DNA of 64,000 bases, taken from assembly GCA_037441775.1 (NCBI GenBank), contig JBBIRO010000007.1, positions 68,194 through 132,193 of the forward strand, written 5' to 3'. The stretch comes from CAMTWB01 sp037441775 (GTDB lineage: Bacteria; Desulfobacterota; Syntrophia; Syntrophales; CAMTWB01). Within the stretch, counting starts at the first letter, position 1, and each line of letters begins with the position of its first letter. Below, piece by piece: positions 34,184 to 41,519 of this stretch. A program made the position numbers and the translations under genes. The notes beneath the pieces are model-generated. The model made no database searches, was not told the origin of the DNA, and saw nothing but the letters and a program-made list of their open reading frames with translations.

Positions 34184-34939
34184 TTACATATAGAGGCCGC
34201 CGTTGACGCGGATTATCTGCCCGGTAATGTATCCGGCCTCTTCGGATGACAGAAAGGCTACCAAATTGGCCACATCCTCGGGCGTTCCCGATCGGCCCAG
34301 GGGTATCTGGCTTAAAATCTTGCTCCTTTCCCCTTCCGCCAGCCGGTTAGTCAACTCAGTCTGGATAAACCCGGGGGAAACGGCGTTGATACAAATATTC
34401 CGTCCTCCCAATTCCTTGGCAAGCGAAGTTGTAAGGCCTAAAACGGCCGACTTGGTCGCGGCATATGCCGACTGACCGGCGTTTCCCCCCTCGGCCACCA
34501 CGGAGGTTATGGTTATTATCCTTCCCCAGCGCTGCCTGATCATCGGTTTAACCGCGGCCTGACAACAGTTAAACGTTCCTTTGATGTTCGTGGCTATCAT
34601 TTTATCCAGGTTATCCTTTTGCATTCTGACAAGGAGGCTGTCATGGTTAACCCCGGCGTTGTTAACCAGAATATCCAAACGCCCCCGCTGCGCCAAAATG
34701 TTCTTAACCAGGGAAGTCACTCCTTCATGGTCGGCAACATCACAGTGGCACAGAGCCCCCTCGCCCCCGGCCGCCCTTACTATCTCCAGGGTTTCCCGGG
34801 CATTATCCTCTCCGCGCAGATAATTGATATATGTAAAGACGCCACGCCGGGCGAGTTTCAATACTATGGCCCGACCGATGCCCCGGGAACCTCCGGTAAC
34901 CAAGGCTACCCTGTTTGTTTCGAGCGCGCATTCATCCAT
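34184..34939 (-). CDS. fabG: 3-oxoacyl-ACP reductase
   Basis: NADPH-dependent SDR reductase of fatty acid synthesis. Cofactor loop VTGGSRGIGRA, NNAG, and the Tyr-x3-Lys pair in YAATKSAVLG are present, with a C-terminal GGLYM. The start at ATG 34939 overlaps the end of fabD by eight bases. Confidence 0.96.
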   Translation of the reverse strand: MDECALETNRVALVTGGSRGIGRAIVLKLARRGVFTYINYLRGEDNARETLEIVRAAGGEGALCHCDVADHEGVTSLVKNILAQRGRLDILVNNAGVNHDSLLVRMQKDNLDKMIATNIKGTFNCCQAAVKPMIRQRWGRIITITSVVAEGGNAGQSAYAATKSAVLGLTTSLAKELGGRNICINAVSPGFIQTELTNRLAEGERSKILSQIPLGRSGTPEDVANLVAFLSSEEAGYITGQIIRVNGGLYM

Positions 34940-35873
34940 TGAAATAAGCCTGGGCTCGATCCAGCGATGGCCCATCTTCCACGAAAAACAGCCTGATATC
35001 AGGGGCGATCCTTTTGATCAGGTTTACCAATGTCCGCTTTGGCCCCAGTTCCACTATCGTATCTACTCCCAAAGATGCCATTTTCTCAATTGTTTCTTGC
35101 CACCGGACGGGCTGGGTAATCTGCCGCAGCAATAGCTTAGCGCCAATTTCCCGCGTGTAAAAAAGCTTGGGCGCGCAATTTGGGATTACCGGACAGCTGC
35201 CGTCGCGAAAATCTATTGACGTGATATGGGTCTCCAATGACTCGGCCGCACCCGTCAATAACTCGCAGTGGCAGGGAACGCTGATGGGCAACCGGACCAC
35301 CTTCACGCCGGGCCTGGTTGCGGCCAGGGCGATAAGCCGATCGAGCCCCAAAACATCACCGGAAACCACGGTCTGCCCCGGAGCGTTGATGATGGAAACA
35401 AAAACCTTTCCGCCGTCATTGGCGGCGGCGGCGCACAGATCGGCTGCTTCAACTCCGTCCAATCCCAGAATGGCTGCCATGCCTCCCTGGCCTAGCGGCA
35501 TCGCTTCCTGGTGATACCTGGCCCGGGCCTCAACCAGGGGAAATACCTGACGGGCGTCGATAATTCCCGCCGCCGTCAGGGCAGCATATTCACCGACACT
35601 GTGCCCGGCCATCACTTCCGGCGTCACGGCTACCATTTCGGCAAATAATCGATATATAGCCAGATTACACGTCAGAACCGCCAGTTGGGTATTCTCCGTA
35701 AGATCGAGCAGTTCCCGGGGGCCGTCACAACACAACCGGGCTAGATCGAGTTTCAGTATCTCTGAAGCCTCGTCAAAAACGTCCCTTACGGTCTGATAGC
35801 CCCGGTACAGCTCTCGACCCATTCCCACGTGTTGTGTCCCTTGACCGGGGAACACCAAGGCAACCCTTGCCAT
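34932..35873 (-). CDS. fabD: Malonyl-CoA--ACP transacylase
   Basis: Loads malonate onto ACP. It begins MARVALVFPGQGTQHVGMGR and has the catalytic serine in GHSVGEYAAL, with Arg and His further on. About 313 residues. I use the ATG at 35873, where similarity begins. Only 23 bases separate it from rpmF; plsX and fabH, which normally stand between them, are absent. Confidence 0.97.
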   Translation of the reverse strand: MARVALVFPGQGTQHVGMGRELYRGYQTVRDVFDEASEILKLDLARLCCDGPRELLDLTENTQLAVLTCNLAIYRLFAEMVAVTPEVMAGHSVGEYAALTAAGIIDARQVFPLVEARARYHQEAMPLGQGGMAAILGLDGVEAADLCAAAANDGGKVFVSIINAPGQTVVSGDVLGLDRLIALAATRPGVKVVRLPISVPCHCELLTGAAESLETHITSIDFRDGSCPVIPNCAPKLFYTREIGAKLLLRQITQPVRWQETIEKMASLGVDTIVELGPKRTLVNLIKRIAPDIRLFFVEDGPSLDRAQAYFNG

Positions 35874-35896
35874 GTCTATTGTCTCTAGCCAGTGGC

Positions 35897-36082
35897 TCAG
35901 GCGAGCTTTTCTGCGGCTATTACCTCGCGTCCCTTGTAAAAACCGCAATGGGAGCAGAGCCGGTGGGGCATCTTGGGTTTGGTGCATTGCGGGCAGGCGC
36001 TGGTCTGAGCCGCAGTGATCGCATCATGGGCCCGGCGCATGTTTCTTCTGGTTCTCGAATGTCTCTTTACTGGATTTGGCAT
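35897..36082 (-). CDS. rpmF: 50S ribosomal protein L32
   Basis: 61-residue large-subunit protein beginning MPNPVKRHSRTRRNMRRAHD, with a zinc-binding set of four cysteines in ACPQCTKPKMPHRLCSHCG, so it is the C+ (zinc) form. The start at 36082 has GAGGAAG upstream. It stands between the DUF177 gene and fabD. Confidence 0.96.
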   Translation of the reverse strand: MPNPVKRHSRTRRNMRRAHDAITAAQTSACPQCTKPKMPHRLCSHCGFYKGREVIAAEKLA

Positions 36083-36111
36083 AATATTCTTCCTCGTTTT
36101 TTTCTGTTTTT

Positions 36112-36702
36112 TTAGGAGGTCCTTATCTTGTAATCTTTTAGTGCGGAAAAAACAGTATTTGCCGGTTCCGTCGGGCAAACACAAGCGTCGTTATTGAGAT
36201 TTGCCCCGCAGCGCAGGCAGAGTCCCTGGCAGTCTTCACGGCACAGAGGCTTCATGGGCAACTGCAGGACTACCTGTTCGAAAATGATTGGTTCCATATC
36301 CAACAGATCGTCCCGGTAAAAAATTGTGTCCACATCATCGGCCGTCAGCTCTTCCCGATCATGTTCTTCCTGGGACTCCGGAATCAGGATATACCTGAAA
36401 TCCGCCCTGATTGGTATTACGGCATCTTCCAGGCAGCGGCAGCAGCTCAAAGTGGCCGTGGTTTCCAGGCTGCCAGCGAGGATCTTGGTTCCCTGGGCCT
36501 GGATAAGCTCACAGTCAACCGTCAGCGCATCCAGTTGCAATCCCGGTTCGGATTCGCTCAGCAGATGGAGAAACCAGTTCTTGTCTAAATTGAACCGGAA
36601 AGATCTCCTTTCCTGTTGAATATTGAGATGGATCTTCAATTTGTCCACGGCATCAATGACGGCGGTCAGGCAAATGGTCCTGCCTTTGCAACCAATAACC
36701 AT
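36112..36702 (-). CDS. DUF177 (YceD-type) protein, possible 23S rRNA accumulation factor
   Basis: The C-terminal half has the DUF177 hallmark of cysteines in CREDCQGLCLRCGANLNN and the central block CRCLEDAVIPIRADFRYILI. YceD in E. coli is linked to 23S rRNA accumulation and lies next to rpmF, as here. Start uncertain: ATG 36702 or a later TTG before LKIHLNI, where the domain begins. Confidence 0.85.
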   Translation of the reverse strand: MVIGCKGRTICLTAVIDAVDKLKIHLNIQQERRSFRFNLDKNWFLHLLSESEPGLQLDALTVDCELIQAQGTKILAGSLETTATLSCCRCLEDAVIPIRADFRYILIPESQEEHDREELTADDVDTIFYRDDLLDMEPIIFEQVVLQLPMKPLCREDCQGLCLRCGANLNNDACVCPTEPANTVFSALKDYKIRTS

Positions 36703-36942
36703 TTTGTTTTCTCGGGAAATATTGTATAGGCGCAATCAGGGTATTTCCTAATCTAATACCCGTTAGCCGGCCAACTGATTACCCGTAATTAAAGGCGCGA
36801 ACCTAATTATAAAAACGTCCCATTGTCAAGGGATTATTTTTGTTTTTGCATCTGGGCCGTACTATTAGTAAAAATACCTGGACAAAGCAAGCCTTAAAAT
36901 GAAATTATGCGACGATTCAATGGGTTCATGGGGGCAGATGCG

Positions 36943-37470
36943 ATGAGTTGTAATCCGGATGTTATAAAATTGATTCTGGTCTCCCGGGAGAAATGTAATG
37001 GCTGCCGTCGTTGCGAGCTGGTCTGTTCCCTCAAGCACTTTGGCCTGTTCGCGCCGGCCTATTCCCGGATTCGGGTGCTTAAGATCAATAATTCGTATCT
37101 CCCCAGCCTTTGCGGCGCCTGCGAAGACGCGCCCTGCATCAAGGTATGCCCGGTCAACGCCAGGTTGCGGCTGGAAAACCAGGCGGTGGATACCGATGAT
37201 GACCGCTGCATCGGCTGCCGGGCCTGCGGCTATGTCTGTCCCTTCATGGCCCCGGTAATATCACCGGCCACAAATAAATCGATCACCTGTGACTTGTGTT
37301 TTGACGACCCGGCGGGTCCCTGGTGCGTCGCGGCCTGCCGGGAAGCGGGGGCCTTGCAATTTGTGCCCATGAGGACGGCGGCCCGATCGCGGGCCAATTT
37401 TGGGGCTCAATTTTGGAAAAAGGTGATCAACAGGACCAGGGGCAACTGCTTACGGGGGCAATACCTATGA
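36943..37470 (+). CDS. Polyferredoxin, four [4Fe-4S] clusters, AOR electron-transfer type
   Basis: Small iron-sulfur electron carrier with four cysteine groups: CNGCRRCELVC, CGACEDAPCIKVCP, CIGCRACGYVCP and CDLCFDDP...WCVAAC. This HycB/DmsB-like arrangement is the polyferredoxin subunit type found with tungsten aldehyde oxidoreductases. The longest frame begins at 36907; I prefer the ATG at 36943 (MSCNPDVIKL), which follows GGGGG. Its stop overlaps the start of the FAD reductase by four bases, so the two form a module passing electrons between ferredoxin and NAD(P)H. Confidence 0.9.
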   Translation: MSCNPDVIKLILVSREKCNGCRRCELVCSLKHFGLFAPAYSRIRVLKINNSYLPSLCGACEDAPCIKVCPVNARLRLENQAVDTDDDRCIGCRACGYVCPFMAPVISPATNKSITCDLCFDDPAGPWCVAACREAGALQFVPMRTAARSRANFGAQFWKKVINRTRGNCLRGQYL

Positions 37471-38753
37471 AGATATTGATTGCCGGAGGCGGGATCGCCG
37501 GACACGAGGTGGCGGCCAGTCTTGCCGCTAAAAATGGATTGGAGATAACGATCCTTTCGGCAGAAAAACACTTTGAGTACGATCCCTGCAGCTTGCCCTA
37601 CTATATCGGAGGTGTTATCCCCCGTAAATCGGTATTTCGCAAGGATTCGTCTTTCTATCAAGCTGGAAATATAAGGATTTATTTGGACTGTCCCGTTGCG
37701 GCGATCGACAGCGCGCGCGGAGCCGCAATCTCACGCGGAGGCGAGACCTTTTCCTACGACAAGCTGATTCTGGCCCATGGGGGCAACCTGTTCATTCCCT
37801 CCATTCCCGGCATTCATCAAGAGGGGGTTTTTGATTGTAAGAGTCTAGATCAGGCGGATATGCTCGCCCGGCACCGAGGTAACCGGGCTCTGGTCATCGG
37901 CTCCGGTGCCATCGGCATTGAGGTGGCCGAAGCCCTTAAGCGCCGAAGTTACGAGGTGACTGTTGTTGAGGTTTTACCCTGGGTGCTTCCCGCCCTGTTC
38001 GATGAGCCAGCTGGCCGCCGCCTGGAGCGAGCGCTCAAAGATTGCGGTATTCAGGTGTTTACCGGTGAAAGGGTGCTGGCCGTCAATGGCGGTGGCAAGG
38101 TAACCGGGGTCACAACCGACAAGAGAGAAATTCCCTGCGACACTGTTGTTCTGGCCACTGGCGTTGTTCCCGGCAGGGCCCTTGCGGAAACGGCTGGGAT
38201 TAAGGTCAACCGGGGCATTTTGGTTGATGACCGGATGGCAACGAGTGTGGCCAATATTTATGCCTGCGGCGATTGCGTTGAAACTCCCGATGCCTGTACC
38301 GGCGACCTGGGACTGTATCAGCTTAAGCACAACGCCCTCGACCAGGCCGCAGTGGTGGCTGGGAATATTATGGGACGGGATTTACGTTACGCCGGCGCCT
38401 ACGTTTTCGCCAGGGCGCATTTTTTTGACACCCATGCGGTAACCTTTGGCAAGACGCTTCGGAGCCTCAAGTGCGCCCCGGAAGCCCTCAATGTTATTGA
38501 AAGGTCTAAAGGCAAAGACTACCTGCAGGTAATTCTCCAGAACGATGTTATTGTCGGCGGCCAGGCGATAGGTGGATTTGCCGATTTGATCGGCCCAATT
38601 ATGGCGGCCATGTGGCGACGGGAAAAAATCATTTCCCTGCCGGAATACTCAGCGGAAAAAACCAAGGCGCTGTCCGGCTTCCCCTGGATGCGCGAGAAGG
38701 TAAACTCGCTGCTTGCCGACTTTGGCGCCAATGATCAACTAAGCTCACTATAA
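37467..38753 (+). CDS. FAD-dependent pyridine nucleotide-disulfide oxidoreductase, AorC-like
   Basis: Flavoprotein of 428 residues with an FAD dinucleotide-binding motif at the start (ILIAGGGIAGHEVAASLAA), a central NAD(P) motif (ALVIGSGAIGIEVAEAL), and the second FAD motif around IYACGDCVE. A cysteine in YDPCSLPYYIGG occupies the site of the redox Cys of NADH oxidases and CoA-disulfide reductases. By context with the upstream polyferredoxin and the nearby AOR, it is probably the FAD/NAD subunit (compare AorC of Aromatoleum AorABC). The ATG overlaps the ferredoxin stop. Confidence 0.88.
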   Translation: MKILIAGGGIAGHEVAASLAAKNGLEITILSAEKHFEYDPCSLPYYIGGVIPRKSVFRKDSSFYQAGNIRIYLDCPVAAIDSARGAAISRGGETFSYDKLILAHGGNLFIPSIPGIHQEGVFDCKSLDQADMLARHRGNRALVIGSGAIGIEVAEALKRRSYEVTVVEVLPWVLPALFDEPAGRRLERALKDCGIQVFTGERVLAVNGGGKVTGVTTDKREIPCDTVVLATGVVPGRALAETAGIKVNRGILVDDRMATSVANIYACGDCVETPDACTGDLGLYQLKHNALDQAAVVAGNIMGRDLRYAGAYVFARAHFFDTHAVTFGKTLRSLKCAPEALNVIERSKGKDYLQVILQNDVIVGGQAIGGFADLIGPIMAAMWRREKIISLPEYSAEKTKALSGFPWMREKVNSLLADFGANDQLSSL

Positions 38754-39299
38754 GCCAAGCTCGTCACTTATGTTTTGCATGGCGAGAAGTCCCAGGGCGA
38801 CAAATTCTTCTAAACTCAGACCGATTGCGGCGCAGCAACCGATCTGTTGCCGGTTGGCTCCGCGGGCAAATCCCTTTTCCCGAAAGCGTGCCAAAACGAA
38901 CTCGGGGGTTACCGGGGCCAATGATTTTTCCTTTCGGATCAGAGCCGCCGCGGTAATCAGGCCCGTCAAGGGATCAACCGCATAGAGCGCCTGTTCGAGC
39001 AGGCTTTCACGGGGCACGCCGTGGTAGTCATTGTGGGTTAGGACGGCCTGGACGATTTCGCTGTCAATGCCCAATTGCGCTAGGATTTGACTGCCTTCTT
39101 TAGAATGGCGGGCCGGATCATCTTTCGTAGAGTCGTAATCGATATCGTGGAGGAGACCGGCCATTCTCCATTTTGTCTCATCTTCCCCCAAATGCACCGC
39201 CAGTGCCCCCATAATGGCTTCCGTGGCTAGTGAATGTTTCAGTAGATTGGTGTTGCTTACATGTCTTGTAAGCTGGTTAAAAGCATCTTGCCTGGTCAT
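38748..39299 (-). CDS. HD-domain phosphohydrolase
   Basis: The 183-residue protein has an HDIG-type metal-binding HD domain: the first His in LKHSLATEAIM, HD in GLLHDIDYDST, a further His in PARHSKEGSQI and VLTHNDYHG. Such proteins hydrolyse phosphate esters, but the substrate is unknown. It is convergent with the AorC-like gene, overlapping its end by six bases. Confidence 0.88.
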   Translation of the reverse strand: MTRQDAFNQLTRHVSNTNLLKHSLATEAIMGALAVHLGEDETKWRMAGLLHDIDYDSTKDDPARHSKEGSQILAQLGIDSEIVQAVLTHNDYHGVPRESLLEQALYAVDPLTGLITAAALIRKEKSLAPVTPEFVLARFREKGFARGANRQQIGCCAAIGLSLEEFVALGLLAMQNISDELGL

Positions 39300-39391
39300 G
39301 CTATCTTCTCCTTAAGAGCGCCCAATGGGATCATGTTGTGCCGTTAAAGATTCAGCTACAGGTGGTCAGACAACTAAGTATCCGCCATGTT

Positions 39392-39440
39392 CACCATCAC
39401 CGTAAACCCTCTACCCTCCTCAATGGAGAGGGGGGTCATT
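39392..39440. repeat. Dispersed intergenic repeat fragment
   Basis: CACCATCACCGTAAACCCTC followed by a short inverted repeat around CCTCCTC/GAGAGGGG. The first block recurs at about 11105 and, reversed, near 20050. It probably belongs to the same set of repeats as the MITE-like copies. Confidence 0.45.
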
Positions 39441-39513
39441 ATAGCTTTTGCCGACATGATAATGAACCGCCGCCACTCAGGACTGAACCTTCACCGCTGC
39501 CAAAACTTTTCCC

Positions 39514-39542
39514 TTGACTAAATGCCGGGCAGTTTTTATATG
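39514..39542 (+). promoter_or_regulatory. Sigma-70 type promoter for the ACT-domain gene
   Basis: TTGACT at 39514-39519, 17-base spacer, TATATG at 39537-39542, about 54 bases before the start codon of the ACT-domain gene. Spacing and sequence are good, but this is visual recognition only. Confidence 0.55.
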
Positions 39543-39595
39543 TTGGCAGCCGCTGTATACTGGGAATACCATCTTTTATCAAGGAGGAACCCGTT

Positions 39596-40027
39596 ATGCT
39601 ATTAAAACAGCTATCCGTATTCATAGAAAATTCACCGGGCAGGCTTTTTGAGGTGACCAGCGCCTTGGGAGAGGCCGGAATAAACCTGAGGGCATTGAGC
39701 CTGGTGGACAAGGGTGATTTCGGGGTTTTGCGGCTCCTGGTTCCCGATGTCGTAACCGCCCGACGGATCATGATGGAAAAACAGCTTCCCGCCCGGGTGG
39801 ACGATGTGGTAGCCGTCGAGATCGAAGATAAACCGGGCTCTCTGGCGGAGATACTGAAACCATTGACCACGGCGCATGTCAATGTTCAGTACATGTACGC
39901 CTTTATTGGTTTCCGCGGTGGCAAGGCAATAATGATCTTTCACTTCAGCGACAACAAAAAGGCAATCGCGATACTTCAGAAGCAAGGTATCCGGCTGCTC
40001 GATGCCCAATCCTTCGCCACAACTTAA
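39596..40027 (+). CDS. Tandem ACT-domain protein
   Basis: 143 residues made of two ACT folds: the first from LLKQLSVFIENSPGRLFEVT, the second from VVAVEIEDKPGSLAEILKPL. ACT domains bind amino acids or similar small ligands; there is no catalytic domain. Such proteins often accompany phenylacetate-CoA ligase or amino-acid genes; here it stands in the AOR region, so a link to aromatic or amino-acid-derived aldehydes is possible but inferred. AAGGAGG precedes the ATG. Confidence 0.88.
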   Translation: MLLKQLSVFIENSPGRLFEVTSALGEAGINLRALSLVDKGDFGVLRLLVPDVVTARRIMMEKQLPARVDDVVAVEIEDKPGSLAEILKPLTTAHVNVQYMYAFIGFRGGKAIMIFHFSDNKKAIAILQKQGIRLLDAQSFATT

Positions 40028-40097
40028 TCCAAAGCGCCACATGCCGGAGCGGCATCCTAAATCTCAGCAATGCTTCCTGCCGGGCAACCAGGCTTGA

Positions 40098-40258
40098 TTG
40101 AGCGATAAAAACTCCGTAAAGCCGCAATATTCTAACGGCGCGGAAAAAGTTCCCAGGCCAGGCGCGCAAATCACGAGAAATGAGGCGTACTTTACCTGCG
40201 CCTTGAGTGACGAGTGATGCAGCGCCGAAGCATTCGGACTTTATACCTTGTCGTCAGG
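40098..40258. repeat. Dispersed repeat, decayed MITE-like copy
   Basis: Reverse-orientation relative of the 27296-27458 copy. AATGAGGCGTACTTTACCTG is the complement of its central block, followed by GAAGCATTCGGACTTTATACC, matching that copy's left end. Terminal repeats are degraded. Lies between the convergent ACT and IclR genes. Confidence 0.6.
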
Positions 40259-41033
40259 CTTGACTGTCCAGAAGCAATTTTAGCTCCGCGGCAGCGTTAA
40301 GGACGGACTTTGCAGCAAGCTCCAGCCGTTGGTCTGAAAGCGAACCGCTAAAGCCGACCAGCCAGAGCAAGAGCGGCAGACCTCGCTTGTTTCCCAAGGC
40401 CACGGCCACTGCCCTGATACCAGGCAGGTACTCCTCATCATCTAGCGCGTATCCCAGCTGTCTCACCCTTTGAAGTTCCGCCAGATAGGCATCCGGTTCC
40501 GTAATGGATTGGGAGGTGAATTTACGCAACCCCTGCTTCCTCGCCAGTTTCATTGCCTCCTCATCACTGCGGGATGCCAGTAGAGCCTTACCCACCGCAC
40601 CGGCCAAGAGAGGGATGGATGTGCCGGAAGGAGATGCTATCGTGAGGGCATTCATGGATTCCGCGGCAGCGATTATCACTACCCGGTAAGAGACCTGAAA
40701 ACCAAGAAAAACCGTCTCCCCCGTCTGATCGCGCAGAGCCGCCAGGCGCGGTTCCGCCAGGTCCCGCAGCCGGAAAACATTCCAGTTGGAAAAGGCCAGC
40801 TCAAAAATAGCGGGTCCCAAATGAAAAGCCGGGCTGTCCGGGTTGTGAACCAGTATTCCCAAATCCAAGAGAGCCTTAGTTATGCCATGCGCGGAGCTTT
40901 TGCTCAAGTTGCCCTGGCGGGCCAGTTCACTGAGGCTCAGCCCTTGAGGACTGCGGGCGATGATTTCAAGCAAACCGAAGGCCCGTTGAACAGCGGGCGC
41001 CCGGTATTGTTTGTGGCAACCGTTGCTTTCCAT
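40254..41033 (-). CDS. IclR-family transcriptional regulator
   Basis: N-terminal winged helix-turn-helix (APAVQRAFGLLEIIARSPQG, LSLSELARQGNLSKSSAHG) and a C-terminal IclR effector-binding domain (FQVSYRVVIIAAAESMNALT and onward), about 259 residues. I choose the ATG at 41033, which follows GGAGAACA; ATG 41045 is also in frame. It is divergent from the zinc-ribbon/AOR operon, with only about 230 bases between them, so it is the best candidate regulator of that operon. Ligand unknown, typically an organic acid or aromatic. Confidence 0.9.
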   Translation of the reverse strand: MESNGCHKQYRAPAVQRAFGLLEIIARSPQGLSLSELARQGNLSKSSAHGITKALLDLGILVHNPDSPAFHLGPAIFELAFSNWNVFRLRDLAEPRLAALRDQTGETVFLGFQVSYRVVIIAAAESMNALTIASPSGTSIPLLAGAVGKALLASRSDEEAMKLARKQGLRKFTSQSITEPDAYLAELQRVRQLGYALDDEEYLPGIRAVAVALGNKRGLPLLLWLVGFSGSLSDQRLELAAKSVLNAAAELKLLLDSQA

Positions 41034-41190
41034 ATTGTTCTCCATACTGAACGTTACCGCTTTTATATCACGATATGGCCCGCTGTCAACCACAGATATT
41101 AAAGTAGCCAATATTTACCACGATCAAACAAAAATATCTTAAATAGCTTGCAGTTGCTTCTTTATGCGTGAGCGGAGGCAATAATAATTC

Positions 41191-41218
41191 TTGACAATCC
41201 GGTTTTTTTTGTTATTCT
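41191..41218 (+). promoter_or_regulatory. Sigma-70 type promoter of the AOR operon
   Basis: TTGACA at 41191-41196, 16-base spacer containing a T-tract, TATTCT at 41213-41218, 46 bases upstream of the zinc-ribbon gene that leads the operon. It lies in the gap divergent to the IclR gene, where operator sites would be expected. Confidence 0.65.
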
Positions 41219-41263
41219 GGAGATAAGCAACAAAGTTCACCTTGATGAACATGGAGGCAATCA

Positions 41264-41506
41264 ATGAAAATCGGAAAAATTATGGAGGGTCCCCGGGACG
41301 GTGAAGTCAGGTGCCTGTCCTGTTTTACCCGTTTTTGGCCTCAGCCGGGGGCGCAACAGGCGAGCTGTCCCAATTGCGCGATTGAGTGGCGCATTTCCTG
41401 GCCCTACCCGAAAACGGCGAAGATCCGGGGGCCGGTATGGGAGACCTACCCGCGAGATTTGAAAGACAACGCTCGGAATGACGCCAAGCCGCCCAAGGAA
41501 AGCTAA
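41264..41506 (+). CDS. Small zinc-ribbon protein leading the AOR operon
   Basis: 80 residues with two CxxC pairs (RCLSCFTRFW and ASCPNCAIEW) that can bind one zinc ion, flanked by Trp- and Pro-rich segments. I do not recognise a named family. It has GGAGG eight bases before its ATG and ends 13 bases before the AOR start, so it is very likely cotranscribed. It could be a maturation or redox partner of AOR. Although short, the ribosome binding site, promoter and cysteine pattern support a real gene. Confidence 0.7.
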   Translation: MKIGKIMEGPRDGEVRCLSCFTRFWPQPGAQQASCPNCAIEWRISWPYPKTAKIRGPVWETYPRDLKDNARNDAKPPKES

Positions 41507-41519
41507 GAAAGGAGTCTGT

